Source: Discostella pseudostelligera (taxonomy: Eukaryota; Bacillariophyta; Thalassiosirophyceae; Thalassiosirales; Thalassiosiraceae). Taken from it: a stretch of DNA of 34,940 bases. Location: positions 1 through 34,940 of the forward strand of contig JALLBK010000498.1 of NCBI GenBank assembly GCA_036940085.1, written 5' to 3'. The notes under the pieces are model-generated. The model was not told the origin of the DNA, did no database searches, and saw only the letters and a list, made by a program, of their open reading frames with translations. A program made the position numbers and the translations under genes. Positions 9,605 to 20,200 of the stretch are shown here, piece after piece (position 1 is the first letter of the stretch; each line of letters starts with the position of its first letter).

Positions 9605-10794
9605 CTAAACATATTTGGCAGCATTGTGGGGTCTTGCTAGCGCCGGGAAATCACCAAACACTTCTCCATAAATATCGCTCTCGCCATCCTTGGTAAGTGA
9701 TTTGAGCATGAGAGGTTGGTAAAAATCTTCTCCACCAGGGACACCCTCGCCATGGCCACGGTTGACCACAATCCCTCCGAGAAGTGTCACCTCTGAAACG
9801 CTACCCCAGAAATCAGGTTTGGTAGTGAATGCATTGATTTCCGACCTCAGCATTTCCCAAACAAGATCATCTAGGTCGAAGAACAATATCGAAAGTGAGT
9901 TGGTGTTAGAAATTCAGATAATTCAAAGGCACACATTCATCATGGTCGTCGTCATCACTTACACATTTTATTGGTAACGTAAGCAATAGTTTCGTTGGAT
10001 GGATCTTGTCCCCTAAGTGCATCCAACCGGGTACTCAATTGAGCAATGATGTACTCTTCTTGGAAATCTCTGGTACTAAGAGACTCGGTAGCTTCCTGGA
10101 CCGTCTCACTGGCCATAATTGCCTTGTAGGCACCAATTCCTGCTCCACAAGATGTGCTCACAGTGTTCTTTCCCACTCGTTCGACCTTGCCGACGGTACC
10201 ATCGTCGGCAATTCCCACATGTGGACCAAAAACGATGAATATCTTTCCATCTACCGGACAGTGGCTGGTGAAGGCACCCATACCGGAGATTCCTACGAAC
10301 GGGAGACCACCGAGGCCGCCGAGATTAAATACACCCTCCACGCCAAGCTTGTTTAGAAAATCACCCACGAGACTTTCGGCGGTGTCGTTAATCTCATCCG
10401 AGCAAAGCGACGAGCCGAATAGCGTATTGGTGCGTGTGTAGCCTCGGTCGCGAAGCGCCGCAGAAACCCGAAGTGCCAGGGCCGAGTTGGGCAACGAACC
10501 AGGGAAATTTTTGCGTAGGGCGGCTTCGAAGGCATTTGCTGCTGGCAAGGCACTCGCGGGTGAAACACTGCCAGTGATGGGAGATAGAGACGCGAGGATT
10601 GCCGATAGAGGGGCGATGATTCGGGCATGGCGGGTAGCAGCGTCGACGACGACGGATTCATCCTCCGCATATGCACCTACACCTCCTAAAGCCAGCGTCG
10701 CTACACGGGGATTTCTTGCATGGGAAAATGCTTCTGATTGGGCGACCAGGGTGGCACCCACAAGGAATGAAAGCGCTTTATTGAGTCCCAACAT
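9605..10794 (-). CDS. LCIB-like theta carbonic anhydrase, plastid-targeted (2 exons)
   Basis: Interconverts CO2 and bicarbonate; proteins of this family work in the algal CO2-concentrating mechanism. Exons 10794-9963 and 9870-9605 are joined through GTAAGT...CTAG (92 bp), giving 365 residues and restoring VTNKMYDLVWEML over the junction. Family hallmarks are clear: NTLFGSSLCSDEIN (Cys and Asp of the active site), GLGGLPFVGISGMGAF, FGPHVGI (His ligand) and TSCGAGIGAY (second Cys ligand). The N terminus is MLGLNKALSFLVGATLVAQ then SEA-FSHA, a signal peptide with Phe at the likely +1 position, the classic diatom plastid motif. Downstream hydrophobic Ala/Ser stretches up to about residue 85 could be a further (thylakoid) sorting signal. 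The annotated start is ATG 10794; the frame extends 9 bp to a TTG. CRE-like boxes lie about 160-200 bp upstream. Confidence 0.93.
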
Positions 10795-11229
10795 TGTTAT
10801 CAAGGAGATCTATTGTTCGAATTGTTCCCGGGGTGCTTCAAATATGAATATGGTCATGGGTCATGGCCTGTCATGGCCATGGTTGGATTGGATTTCCATT
10901 TGGCTGATTCATCATGCTTGTTTGTTGCGATTGATGAGTACGTATGCGTCGTGACGTCAGATGACATCATAATGACATCGATGCTGACGTCCAGCGTAAG
11001 TCCCATCCTGTCCGGCGCCCGTCACAGCCGCTTCGCCGTCACCATCCACAACCACTCAAGAAAACAGAGACCATCACTATGAGACCATGATATCATCGTC
11101 ATCGTCGCCCTAATAAAGTAGGCTCACGTAGACAATATCTCACCCACTCATCTGCATCTTCACCTTCCTGATTGCACGAATAATAAATCACGGGGCAACT
11201 ATTTGCACGACGATAGGACAACGAAAAGA
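10795..11229. promoter_or_regulatory. Divergent promoter, carbonic anhydrase / NIP7
   Basis: This bidirectional gap lacks the GGCGGGA motif found in most other promoters here. It contains a tight cluster of CRE-like boxes (10952-10992). Nearer the carbonic anhydrase start (about 10853-10883) are repeated GTCATGG/CCATGG units. No ORF in it looks real. Confidence 0.5.
10952..10992 (-). promoter_or_regulatory. Cluster of four TGAC(G/A)TC boxes (CO2/cAMP-response-element-like)
   Basis: The boxes are TGACGTCA (10952), TGACATCA (10962), TGACATCG (10973) and TGACGTCC (10985). They share orientation and are spaced 10, 11 and 12 bp, about one helical turn. The first is a perfect palindromic CRE, the core bound by bZIP factors. 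In the diatom Phaeodactylum, TGACGT-type elements upstream of the pyrenoidal carbonic anhydrase gene mediate CO2/cAMP repression. Assigning that role here is inference from the neighbouring gene. Confidence 0.65.
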
Positions 11230-11963
11230 ATGAGGCCACTTACGGAAGAGGAGACAAAAACACTATTCCAGAAACTAGCGGAATACATGGGAAGATCGGT
11301 GGAACGTTTGATTAATAGAAGTGATGAACGCCATTGTTTTCGTTTGATTAAGGTGAGTTCTACTTGTGTCTGTGGATTAAGGTACATGGAATAATTTTCC
11401 ATTTCGTGTCTCACATATATTCAATTGCATCATATTCGTTCATCGTAGGATCGAGTATATTATGTCTCTGAATCAGTGATGAAAGCATCTACCTCCATTA
11501 ATAAGGATAATTTACTCCATTGTGGAACATGTCTTGGAAAGTTTACAAAGAGTGGGAAGTTTCGATTGCATATTACAGCGTTAGATTATCTGGCGCAATA
11601 TTCAAAGGTGTGTCTTCGTCGAATTCTGCTTTTTTATGTTATTGTAGAGGATCATCCATGTAATTCCATACTCCATTCAATGGCATCAACAATATACAGT
11701 ACAAAGTATGGCTCAAACCCTCAGCGGAAATGTCTTTTCTCTACGGAAATAATGTGATAAAATCAGGATTGGCACGTATTACTGAATCAACTCCACAATA
11801 CGCTGGCGTGGTAGTTTACAATCTAGCTGATATTCCATTGGGATTTGGTGTCGCAGCACAAACAACTGAAGCATGCAAGGAGTTGGATCCTACAGCGAAT
11901 GTTGTACTGCATCAGGCGGATGTTGGAGAATTTTTGAGAGGGCTGGAGGAAGACATGTTTTAG
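11230..11963 (+). CDS. NIP7: 60S ribosome biogenesis protein NIP7 (3 exons)
   Basis: Exons 11230-11352, 11449-11607 and 11700-11963 with GTGAGT...TAG and GTGTGT...CAG introns (96 and 92 bp). The joined protein has 181 residues, matching the usual length of about 180. NIP7 is a nucleolar pre-60S factor needed for 27S pre-rRNA processing, with an N-terminal alpha/beta domain and a C-terminal PUA RNA-binding domain. Conserved stretches include MRPLTEEET at the start, [14 protein letters not shown] across junction 1, [31 protein letters not shown] across junction 2, and in the PUA domain [18 protein letters not shown] and [11 protein letters not shown]. An in-frame start 27 bp upstream would only add a tail not seen in the family. 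Confidence 0.96.
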
Positions 11964-12073
11964 ATTGCTCCAGATATGATATCATAATGTTGGCTGAAGG
12001 GTACGATGACTTGAAAATATCCGAATTGTCGTGCAATAAACGTGTTTATAATTGATAACCATGGCTTAACTGT

Positions 12074-14716
12074 TTAAGATTTTCCAGAGCCTATCTGAAT
12101 GCACACTCTTGCAATGGCTTCTTCTGAGAAATCGACCCGAAGACTCATAATTTTCTGAATTTCATCGCCTGTCAGATTCGTCTCTCCACTTTCTCCCACC
12201 TTGTAGGAAAAAGCAAGCCAATCCGACGGCTTCTCTAGCTGCAAGATGGATACGGCTTGGTTGACTCGTTCAAACTGCGTCAAGATAGAGGCTGTACTTA
12301 TCGAAGAATTACCAGCTTTAGCCAATGTTGCGCCGCTGAGTCCATCGGAGTCGAGAACGAGGCCACAATAGATATTTTGGAGCATTCGCACCTGTTTCGA
12401 AAGCAGTAATGCCCCCCATTCCGTGAAACGTGTGTGTCCTTGAAGGAGTACCTGCATGATAATTTCAGCAGACTTCCAGCTCATTGCTTCAGCAATTTGC
12501 ATCACCACTACTGCGTCGCATTTATCCTGCCGAATTTCCTCAAATATTTGGGACCTCCGAATGGGACCGATCATCTCGGACTCGATCCGGTCTTCTCCTT
12601 CGACTGTTCGAAACGATGCGCCATCCAAATTGTAGACTTCACTTTCAATGAACAATCTAAGATTCTGCAGACACAACTTTCCGTCACAGTCAAAAATGTC
12701 ATCGCCCCCACCCAGATCATTTACAAGAACTCGAACTCGATGTTGTAGCAGGCTGCGATACGCACGAGAATGAGAAGACAGTTCATCTCTCGCAAAGGTA
12801 AGCATAGACGGTGATTTTGATACAGGTTCACTTGACCAAGTTGCCTCTCCTTGTATTTTTTCCTCGACAAGGTCAGAGAATAGTCCCGACAACGCAGAAC
12901 ATGCAGTTTCAGCAGCGGAAGTACCGTTTAATGCACATAACTCCGCATCGATTCGGCTCTGCATATTTTGTCCGTTACTGCCTCTTCCAAAGAAAGAAGT
13001 TAAGCCTCCTGAAGCTGGAGCACTGTTGGTTGCACTTCCTTCGCAACCATCTTCGTCTACTGCTTTTAACAGAGCCGCTGCGAATGCATTTTCTGCTGGT
13101 TTTAATGTCTTATCTTCGAGGGCCACATCCTCCCGTGTAGCTCCACCAGAACATCCGACACCCTCCGTCAATGCACGGTATACTCCCTTAAGACCTTCGT
13201 CTCCTCCCATCATTCCGCTGCTTTGGTCAACACCCCAAACTTCACATACCCAATGACCTACTGTCCATACTGCTCTATCGCTCCTTGTCCCAGAAGCACG
13301 TTCTATTGCCCTGACGCATATAAAGTGTGCATCCTCCACAATCGATGGAACTTGCAATAATGGTCGACCTATTTCAATTAGTTGAGGAGTGGCAAGCGAG
13401 AGTGCTTGACTGAATTGAAGCTTTGCCAATCGAGTTTCGAGCGTTGAATAATGTAGTGATTGTTCGGCTAGCAAATCTTGTAGTTTGGTTGTAGTGTTTC
13501 CCTTCCGAGTAGAAGTCGGTATTATTTGTTCCGAATATGAACAATATCGTGAAATAAGTTGACACGACCATGCCATTTCCTCCAGGGATGCCTCAATCGA
13601 TATTAAATCTGATTTGGTGGCATCGGTAGCATTGCTCGTATTGTCCTTGCCCAATGTAGCAATCCCTCGCTGATCGGATGAAAACCATGACCCTACCGTA
13701 GCTGCCAGTGTTTGAGCTTCCGTGTCAAGCAATTCGATTGACTGTTGACAAAGTTGTTGCAGTAAGGAGACAATGCCATCATCGTCATTTCCCAATTGTG
13801 GATGAAGTGCATCTCTCCATGCCGCCAGCGGTTGAATCAAGCTCGATGCTTCACCTAAAATGACCGTGAGACAATGTGCATGTGGCTGTCCCCGGGGTAC
13901 AGTATTTGCCAATCCACCCATTCCATGAGTGTGCCCATCGTCATTTTCGTCCACACCCTCTTCGTACAAACCAACCTCAAGCTGTTGTCTTCTCACTTCA
14001 GCATCTAACAGATCCGATACAAAGCATTGTTGACTTGTCGCTTCTCGACGCAAATCAGCAATGATTGATATGGCCGGTTTGGACCGGGTGCGGAGACATC
14101 GTCGTTGATATTGCGAGTAGGCTTCTATTATTGAGCGTGGAGTGATATTTACATTTTCATCATCCACACCCTCGTGGTTGTTGTTGTTTTCGGAAGATGA
14201 CAGCACCAATGTTGTGTGAATATGGCAGACTCTCAATGCTAATTCTGCTAGACGAGCCATGCATGGTTGTATTGCGATTCCATCATTTTCGTCGTCGTTG
14301 TCGGCATTAGCAGGTCCATGATCATCCATTGGTCCACCAGATCCATCTATAGAATCTGCTTCCAATAATGTGAGACAGGAACGACCGATAAAATTCGATG
14401 CTTTAGAGATGCAATTTGATGCCATGAGGAAATAAACATTCTCTTCTTGCTGCTGGTTTTGCTTTTGTTGTCGTGGATTATTTCGAGTAGTGGCAGTGGG
14501 TGGGATCAAACCCCCATCTGTCAAACGCAGAAGTAACATATCTACAGATGCATATGTCTGATCGATGCATTGTGAAAATTCTTCAACTATGGAGATGGAT
14601 GTGACGGTATGATCATGCGGTGTCGTCGTCCCCTCACCCTCACCGACATCGTCATTCTCTTCGTCGAATATTTTCAGAAACCGACTGAGTCGAGATCGCG
14701 ATTCTTCGATGGCCAT
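12074..14716 (-). CDS. COG4: Conserved oligomeric Golgi complex subunit 4 (COG4)
   Basis: COG4 belongs to lobe A of the eight-subunit COG tether, which guides retrograde vesicles within the Golgi and binds SNAREs and SM proteins. This intronless copy has 880 residues from the first ATG (14716); the frame reaches a GTG at 14752. The C terminus is most diagnostic: LLLSKQVRMLQNIY, then ILTQFERVNQAVSILQLEKPSDWL, then LTGDEIQKIMSLRVDFSEEAI, matching the family ending of the type LTPAEVRQVLALRIDF. The middle part (VEDAHFICVRAIERASGTRSDRA) matches the COG4 segment around its conserved VDDVFYIVKK. The N-terminal 150 residues are Gln/Asp/Asn-rich and diverged, and the family's first coiled coil looks short, so a small upstream exon is possible. 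Confidence 0.82.
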   Translation of the reverse strand: MAIEESRSRLSRFLKIFDEENDDVGEGEGTTTPHDHTVTSISIVEEFSQCIDQTYASVDMLLLRLTDGGLIPPTATTRNNPRQQKQNQQQEENVYFLMASNCISKASNFIGRSCLTLLEADSIDGSGGPMDDHGPANADNDDENDGIAIQPCMARLAELALRVCHIHTTLVLSSSENNNNHEGVDDENVNITPRSIIEAYSQYQRRCLRTRSKPAISIIADLRREATSQQCFVSDLLDAEVRRQQLEVGLYEEGVDENDDGHTHGMGGLANTVPRGQPHAHCLTVILGEASSLIQPLAAWRDALHPQLGNDDDGIVSLLQQLCQQSIELLDTEAQTLAATVGSWFSSDQRGIATLGKDNTSNATDATKSDLISIEASLEEMAWSCQLISRYCSYSEQIIPTSTRKGNTTTKLQDLLAEQSLHYSTLETRLAKLQFSQALSLATPQLIEIGRPLLQVPSIVEDAHFICVRAIERASGTRSDRAVWTVGHWVCEVWGVDQSSGMMGGDEGLKGVYRALTEGVGCSGGATREDVALEDKTLKPAENAFAAALLKAVDEDGCEGSATNSAPASGGLTSFFGRGSNGQNMQSRIDAELCALNGTSAAETACSALSGLFSDLVEEKIQGEATWSSEPVSKSPSMLTFARDELSSHSRAYRSLLQHRVRVLVNDLGGGDDIFDCDGKLCLQNLRLFIESEVYNLDGASFRTVEGEDRIESEMIGPIRRSQIFEEIRQDKCDAVVVMQIAEAMSWKSAEIIMQVLLQGHTRFTEWGALLLSKQVRMLQNIYCGLVLDSDGLSGATLAKAGNSSISTASILTQFERVNQAVSILQLEKPSDWLAFSYKVGESGETNLTGDEIQKIMSLRVDFSEEAIARVCIQIGSGKS

Positions 14717-14778
14717 GTAACACTCTTGGATGCCTTCTGTGATTTTTTCCACGTTGACTATTCCGAAGGATAATGATG

Positions 14779-14955
14779 AAATTCTGGCGAGAAGAATGAT
14801 ATGGTGGGAAAAGATGATATGGCGGGAAAAAGTTTCTGGTTAAAGAAAGATATGGCGGGAAAAAAGATACGCCTTGAAGAAAGATATGTAGAGGGAAAAA
14901 GATATGACGGGAAGAAAGATATGTGGTGGGAAGAAAGTAAGGCGGGAGGCAGGAG
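14779..14955. repeat. Degenerate tandem array of (A)GATATGGCGGGAAAA units in a divergent promoter
   Basis: Seven or eight diverged copies of an AAAGATATGGCGGGAAAA-like unit sit head to tail between COG4 and the plastid protein gene. Examples are at about 14798, 14816, 14848, 14882, 14900 and 14917, ending with AAGGCGGGAGG at about 14939. Several keep the exact E2F-like core TGGCGGGAAA; others have GGTGGGAA, GACGGGAA or GAGGGAAA. Spacing is 16-35 bp. The rest of the 14717-15060 gap holds only CAG-rich sequence before the ATG. Confidence 0.8.
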
Positions 14956-15060
14956 CAGCAAGCAGCAGCCTGCAGCAGCAGGCAGAATTTTTTATCAGTG
15001 CGTTTGTCAATTGTCAATGGCTCGTTCAAGCTCTTCTTCGCCCCTCGGCACTCTCTCATT

Positions 15061-15519
15061 ATGATGAATGCAATCACTTTGCTATCACTTCACATTGCTT
15101 TATCGGCCACAAGCCCAGCATTAGTTGTCGGTGCCTTTGGTGTGAGGCCCGATGCAGCTCGCTCCCATGACACGACGCCGTCGTCGTGTCTGGGGCTGGG
15201 TATGATGTCAACCCCTCCCGCTCCCGGTGGTGGCTGGGAGAATGACGATTTCCTCGAGAGTTTGAGCGGGAATAGTGGTGGTGGTGGTGGTGGTGGTGGT
15301 GCGGCTAGTAATCCAATGAATACAGGTGGCAATACCTCGGAGGAGGAACCAGTGGAACGCAATGTTCCCGAAAATGATATGACTGATGAGGAGATTACAA
15401 TGATGGCAATGAGAGCGGCGCAGTTCTACAATACTGACAAGACAATACAAGAAGCTTACGGTGTTCCGAGGGGTGGACCACCGAGGAAAAAAGATGAGGA
15501 TGAGAACGATTTCCAGTAG
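15061..15519 (+). CDS. Small plastid-targeted protein of unknown function
   Basis: 152 residues from ATG 15061 (a second ATG follows immediately). The N terminus MMNAITLLSLHIALSATSPALVV is a signal peptide. It ends in GA-FGVRPDAAR, a cleavage context with Phe at +1 and a basic transit-like continuation, so import into the secondary plastid is likely. The mature part is acidic and has a run of eight glycines coded by a GGT microsatellite (about 15275-15300). It also has a conserved-looking C-terminal helix, DMTDEEITMMAMRAAQFYNT, followed by IQEAYGVPRGGPPRKK. I do not recognise the family. It shares the repeat-rich promoter with COG4. Confidence 0.75.
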   Translation: MMNAITLLSLHIALSATSPALVVGAFGVRPDAARSHDTTPSSCLGLGMMSTPPAPGGGWENDDFLESLSGNSGGGGGGGGAASNPMNTGGNTSEEEPVERNVPENDMTDEEITMMAMRAAQFYNTDKTIQEAYGVPRGGPPRKKDEDENDFQ

Positions 15520-15755
15520 TAGTGGGAAAGCAATTATGAAAATGGATACACGATCTATTCGATGATACATAAGAAATTAGTAGATGTTCAGACAATTAAG
15601 CTATTATATCGGGCAGGTTTGGCGTACTACAAATAGGAGTAATTATGAGTGTAAGGTGGAACTAGTGTACTTGTCATAGCGTGCAGCGCCACCTCTTGGT
15701 TGTAATTGCCTAACGTTACCGTTGTAGAGATGAGATCACCCAATGTGACGACAGC

Positions 15756-16982
15756 TCACTTTCGCCCCTTCAGAGATGCACTCTCCAAAGTCTCGCTGTC
15801 AATATATTCAACTCCACTGGGCAGCAATGCAGCGCCCTTGAGTTTCTCTCCACTGGGCAACGCCGGTAGATCCTCAAACATAATTTGCTGTGATGTAGGC
15901 AGCCCAAGTCGTTCCTGGCGTTGATCGAACATGATTCTACGAATTTCGGCCTGCGTCTCCTCGTCGTACGTGCCAATATGCCTCGTAGAATCGACCATTG
16001 TCGTGTCAATAACAGGATTATCCCCCGAAATTACCGCTTCCCACCATGTTTTTATTGCCTTGTCGAGGATGAGTTGAAGTGTCGTAATTTGTTGCGTGGG
16101 GTGCCCAGGAGAAGTTGTTGTTTCCAGTGTCCATGTCGATTCCGATGGTCGTATTCTACCAAATAGTGTTCCCAGAATTGGAGAAAGAAGACCATCCGAA
16201 CCAGAGGAGGAACTTTCACCACCTTTCTGACGAATGGAAATTGAATTTGAACCAATATCGACATCTAAATCCTTTGCGCGGATACCCTCGGGGAGTGGTA
16301 TGTGAACCGTAACTTCGTCAAGAGTTTGCGTCCACACATAGCGAGAGGTCGAACCACCATTACCAATAGGAATTTGCTTCCCCTCCTCAGTGTAGCGGAT
16401 TTTGTGATGCTCCTTCTTCCGACTTGTTTCTTTAGATGCTGGCTTAGTAGTAGATGATGCATCTCCCTCGATGCCCCTCTCGCCCTCAATTATTTGCTTA
16501 ATTTCTGACACCGGCGCTGGCTTCTCAGCCTTTATTGCGGAAGATGCATTTGTGAGCTCTTTATCGACGACAGATTGATCTCCAGCTGTTCGAACAATAG
16601 AAGCTGATGATGCAGCAGCCGAAACGTTTGACGCGGTTGGAGCCCCTGCTGCTTCAGCGGATGATTTGCAGCTACTGCCAACATTGCTGGTTCTCGGACC
16701 AATCTTCCTCAATGGAAACTGGCGAAAGGACGCCAGCAATATCTGCTCGGCTTGACCTTCTCGAAAGCCCATTCCACCACCAATATTTCCCTCCTCATTG
16801 GGCATGATGCAATAAAAGTCCGTGCGGCGATGCAAAAATGAGAAGAAGGCATGGAGTAGTTTGCGTAGGTCGCCGCCGGCAAGATTTGCCAGGGCTATTA
16901 ATGGAGCCTCGAACTTTTGCATCTCCGCGGGAGTTAGCATGGGTGCGTTTAAGGGGTATTGCATGGCGGCTGGGAGACTCAT
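15756..16982 (-). CDS. NudC-family protein with CS domain
   Basis: Intronless, 408 residues. NudC proteins are HSP90-linked cochaperones; family members stabilise dynein/LIS1 complexes. The N-terminal 100 residues resemble the NudC N domain: an LLHAFFSFLHRRTDFYCI segment and GFREGQAEQILLASFRQF. A Ser/Ala/Lys-rich linker follows. The CS domain starts at YVWTQTLDEVTVHIPLPEGI and runs through DLDVDIGSNSISIRQKG, with an insertion of Ser/Gly residues. It continues as STWTLE and LDKAIKTWWEAVISGDNPVIDT. The end is typical of the family: EETQAEIRRIMFDQRQERLGLPTS. It could be closer to NUDCD3 than to NudC proper, because the N domain and CS domain are far apart. It is divergent from the FANCI-like gene. 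Confidence 0.87.
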   Translation of the reverse strand: MSLPAAMQYPLNAPMLTPAEMQKFEAPLIALANLAGGDLRKLLHAFFSFLHRRTDFYCIMPNEEGNIGGGMGFREGQAEQILLASFRQFPLRKIGPRTSNVGSSCKSSAEAAGAPTASNVSAAASSASIVRTAGDQSVVDKELTNASSAIKAEKPAPVSEIKQIIEGERGIEGDASSTTKPASKETSRKKEHHKIRYTEEGKQIPIGNGGSTSRYVWTQTLDEVTVHIPLPEGIRAKDLDVDIGSNSISIRQKGGESSSSGSDGLLSPILGTLFGRIRPSESTWTLETTTSPGHPTQQITTLQLILDKAIKTWWEAVISGDNPVIDTTMVDSTRHIGTYDEETQAEIRRIMFDQRQERLGLPTSQQIMFEDLPALPSGEKLKGAALLPSGVEYIDSETLESASLKGRK

Positions 16983-17284
16983 GATGAATACTACGGTTGA
17001 TATTGGAATATGTTTTGGTGGGGGCTAGCGGAGACGGACAGAGAGGTGACGGAAATGACCATGGCCATGGTCTCTAGAGGTACCTACCGATGTCTCGAGT
17101 TCTCCATGATGGTGGTGCATATTGTTACTCTGAAATGAATTCCTACGTAGACTGTCTGTCTGTCAAAGAGACGTGCTGGAGCAGGAGGACTACCCCTACC
17201 CCCCGTTCATGCAGTACAGTTGGTGACGGCCAGACTGTGGCCATTGGCTCTGGACAACCACCATGACCATTACCAGCAGGCAAC
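16983..17284. promoter_or_regulatory. Divergent promoter, NudC / FANCI-like, with a 16-bp palindrome
   Basis: A short bidirectional gap. GACCATGG followed directly by CCATGGTC forms a perfect 16-bp palindrome at 17057-17072. A GTCTGTCTGTC run lies near 17151-17163. I found no GGCGGGA-type site, unlike most promoters in the window. Confidence 0.45.
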
Positions 17285-20200
17285 ATGGTATGCCCAATAC
17301 CAATCATGAAAGAATCCATTGCCGAACTTCGTTCTACCATTCGGAGATTACGACCGTGTCTTTTGTTGAGCGAGGAGACGTCGTTGTCGTCGTCGCAGCC
17401 ACAGCATCATCATCAGCCGACAACGACGGCAGCAGCTACCCATTCTGGAAATGACTTTGCTGCCACAGCACCGCCTCCACCCGTAAATGACGAGGAAAAG
17501 ATTAAGAATCATGCTATCCACGAGTTGCAGAAAGAGGCAATTGTTGAACTTGTGCAAAGTCTTGCCTCTTTCGTTTATCATTTAGATGAATTTTGGGCTG
17601 CAGAGGACAACGACAACGAGGACGACGACGAAAATAATGGTGGCACTTCCATCGAAGCTACACAAGTTGTTGGGGATCGACGACAAATATCTACTAATAC
17701 CGTTACCAACGAACCGGAATCAGAATGGAGTGAGGAATCGAAGTTGTTAGTTCGTGAGGGATATGGTCTGCTGTTGGCTACCGCCACTACCAATACCAAC
17801 GCCTTTCCACACCAAAGTGATGATGAGACCGATTCCATGAGAAGTCTGGTACGGAATTCGATATTAGATCTTCTGCCTTCATTGAATACCAGTCCATGTC
17901 GGCATTTCCTCTTATCTTTCCTACCACATTTCATGCCTTGTGCATCATTATCGTGGAATGGAAGTGGGTCTGGGCTGGTGCAGGAGGATGGGCGTGGTAG
18001 TGGGTGGTCGCAACATATTCCATCTTGGCTACAGGAGGATGGTAATGACATGTATGGATATTCGTCAACCTGTCCCAATCTTCCACAGGATCAGCAATTA
18101 ACCTCGAATGATGCCAATGCCGAGCTCTCTTCCGACAATGACAATCTTGTGCGCAAACTATTGGAAGTATTCCAAACATTGATACAAACGGATATATCCA
18201 CATTGACACCAATGTTGGCAAATATATCAACGTTATTTGGTCAGTCCAACAATACGATAGAAGAAAATGGCAATAATGATGATGCACTCCAACAACAAAG
18301 TGGCAGTGATCGGAGGGACGGTGGCGCCATAAAAACAACAACATCCGACAAGGCACGATCCGAGTGTTTCCGTCTCTGTCTCTCGTCCATGTCATCCGTG
18401 TCGGAACATGATTTGCCGTCCTTACTCAATTCTCTCTTGTTATTAGTAAGGAATGTGGAAGAAGGACGATCGGTGATGGATACGTTACGGATGGAGTGGT
18501 TGTCAATTTGCAATACTAGCAACGATGTTGTGGTGGATTACAACCGAACAGTGGAGAGAGGGGATGATGAATCCAACTTCGTCGTGGCCAACAGCAATGC
18601 ACAATACCATCCGCAACGGAATCATGGCTTAGTGTACATCGGAGATGTCGTCATACAATTCATACTGTCGGAACAAATGCCTGGATCGAAGCATGTGGCA
18701 CATGGATTTTTACTCTCGTTGGACGGTTCCCTTATTTCAGAAACGAACGAAGCGGAGAAGCATGCCCAACCATCATCGACACCCCTCACATCCTTGGACG
18801 TTATCGTAATGATTGCGCTATATTCTCGTCAAGAGTACCAACACTTGGTCGAGACCATTGTTGATTCAATGACGCATCATCAGACAATGTCGTTCCTTGA
18901 ATCGCTGCATCCTTTGATCCAAAGTTGGATGCCATCTGATACAAGTAGCATGGGTCAACGAAGGATTGAGAGAGAACGAACGGATTCGATATTGTATGAA
19001 CCGTTGGCTTCTCCTTTGATATCGATTCTTTTTTACATTATGATGACATCTTCTTCGACATCTTTTGCTGGTACACGAGGCGAATATTTGGGATCATCCT
19101 CACTCATGGGAGGAATACTTCTGTTTTGTTCTACATCCACTCCATTCTTGCCGAATGCCACTGCTACCGAGACAAATACCCCTAGCACTTGCTGCAGAGT
19201 ACTATCGGAGTTATATCTGTCGGTCGACCCGAATAGGCAGGAGTCAATTATCAACTCCTTGCTATCGATGGTATCTGATTCGTTTGTGTTTAGTTCGTCA
19301 TTCGATATGTCAAGTAAGAAACACCGGAGACGATATCAGTCAAACACTGCCACAGGGAGAGTGGTGCATCATCATCAGAGCATACTATTGGTAGCGGCCC
19401 GTGCGGCATGCCGGACATTACTGATCATATCGAATCGCTGTGGAATGACCACAACGAGCATAAGAGGGACTGTGATGGATCGTTTGCTTTTGCTTGCATC
19501 CAAGTCTGTCTTGAAGACGAATACTCCTGGAAAACTTGGTGCGGACAATTGTGCCACAGTATATTATCATTTATTCGACATGAATTGTGCATTGGCCGTA
19601 TCTTTGCTGCATGCAAGTGGTGAAGTGACTCAAGGTGGCGGTAACGAAGCATCGGAATTGCTCATACTATGCCAGAAACTTTTATTCTCGTCGAACTTGG
19701 TGTCTACGGCCATGTCAAATTCGAGCAACAGTTATCAGCATCGCGCGATATGCGGTATCATCCTTGCTTCCCGTTTGTTGAGGTGTAAGCTCATCCCCAG
19801 TGTGGAACGGGGGAACATCTGGAGTTGGATAATTACTGTCATATCACCCTCTCCATCGGCCGCTACTCCATTGGAAGCGTTGGGACCTGAAATTGCTCGT
19901 TGGGGTCTCACACTTCTTCAATTCGCTTCTTCTGTCATGCCAACGGAAGCGTCAACATTCACAACAGCTGATGCAATCAATATCCGTGGCACGAAATTCC
20001 CGGAACTGGATCGGTTTGTGGAGACGCAACCTGTTTGTGGTCAAGGTGATGTATTCAACCAAGTCAATAAAATGCTTGCAACTGCTGGGATCATCCAGTG
20101 GGAAGATTCGTTAAAGGTTCCCTTATTTCTGAAAGAGTCGAGAAGCGTAACCCCACATACTTTCCTTGCCTTCACGGATGTATCCATTTATGATCAATTG

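Noticed and set aside
15615..15625. TTTGGCGT as an E2F site in the 3'-3' gap between the plastid protein and NudC genes
   Set aside because: It matches only the first half of the consensus and lacks the GGGA part shared by the others.
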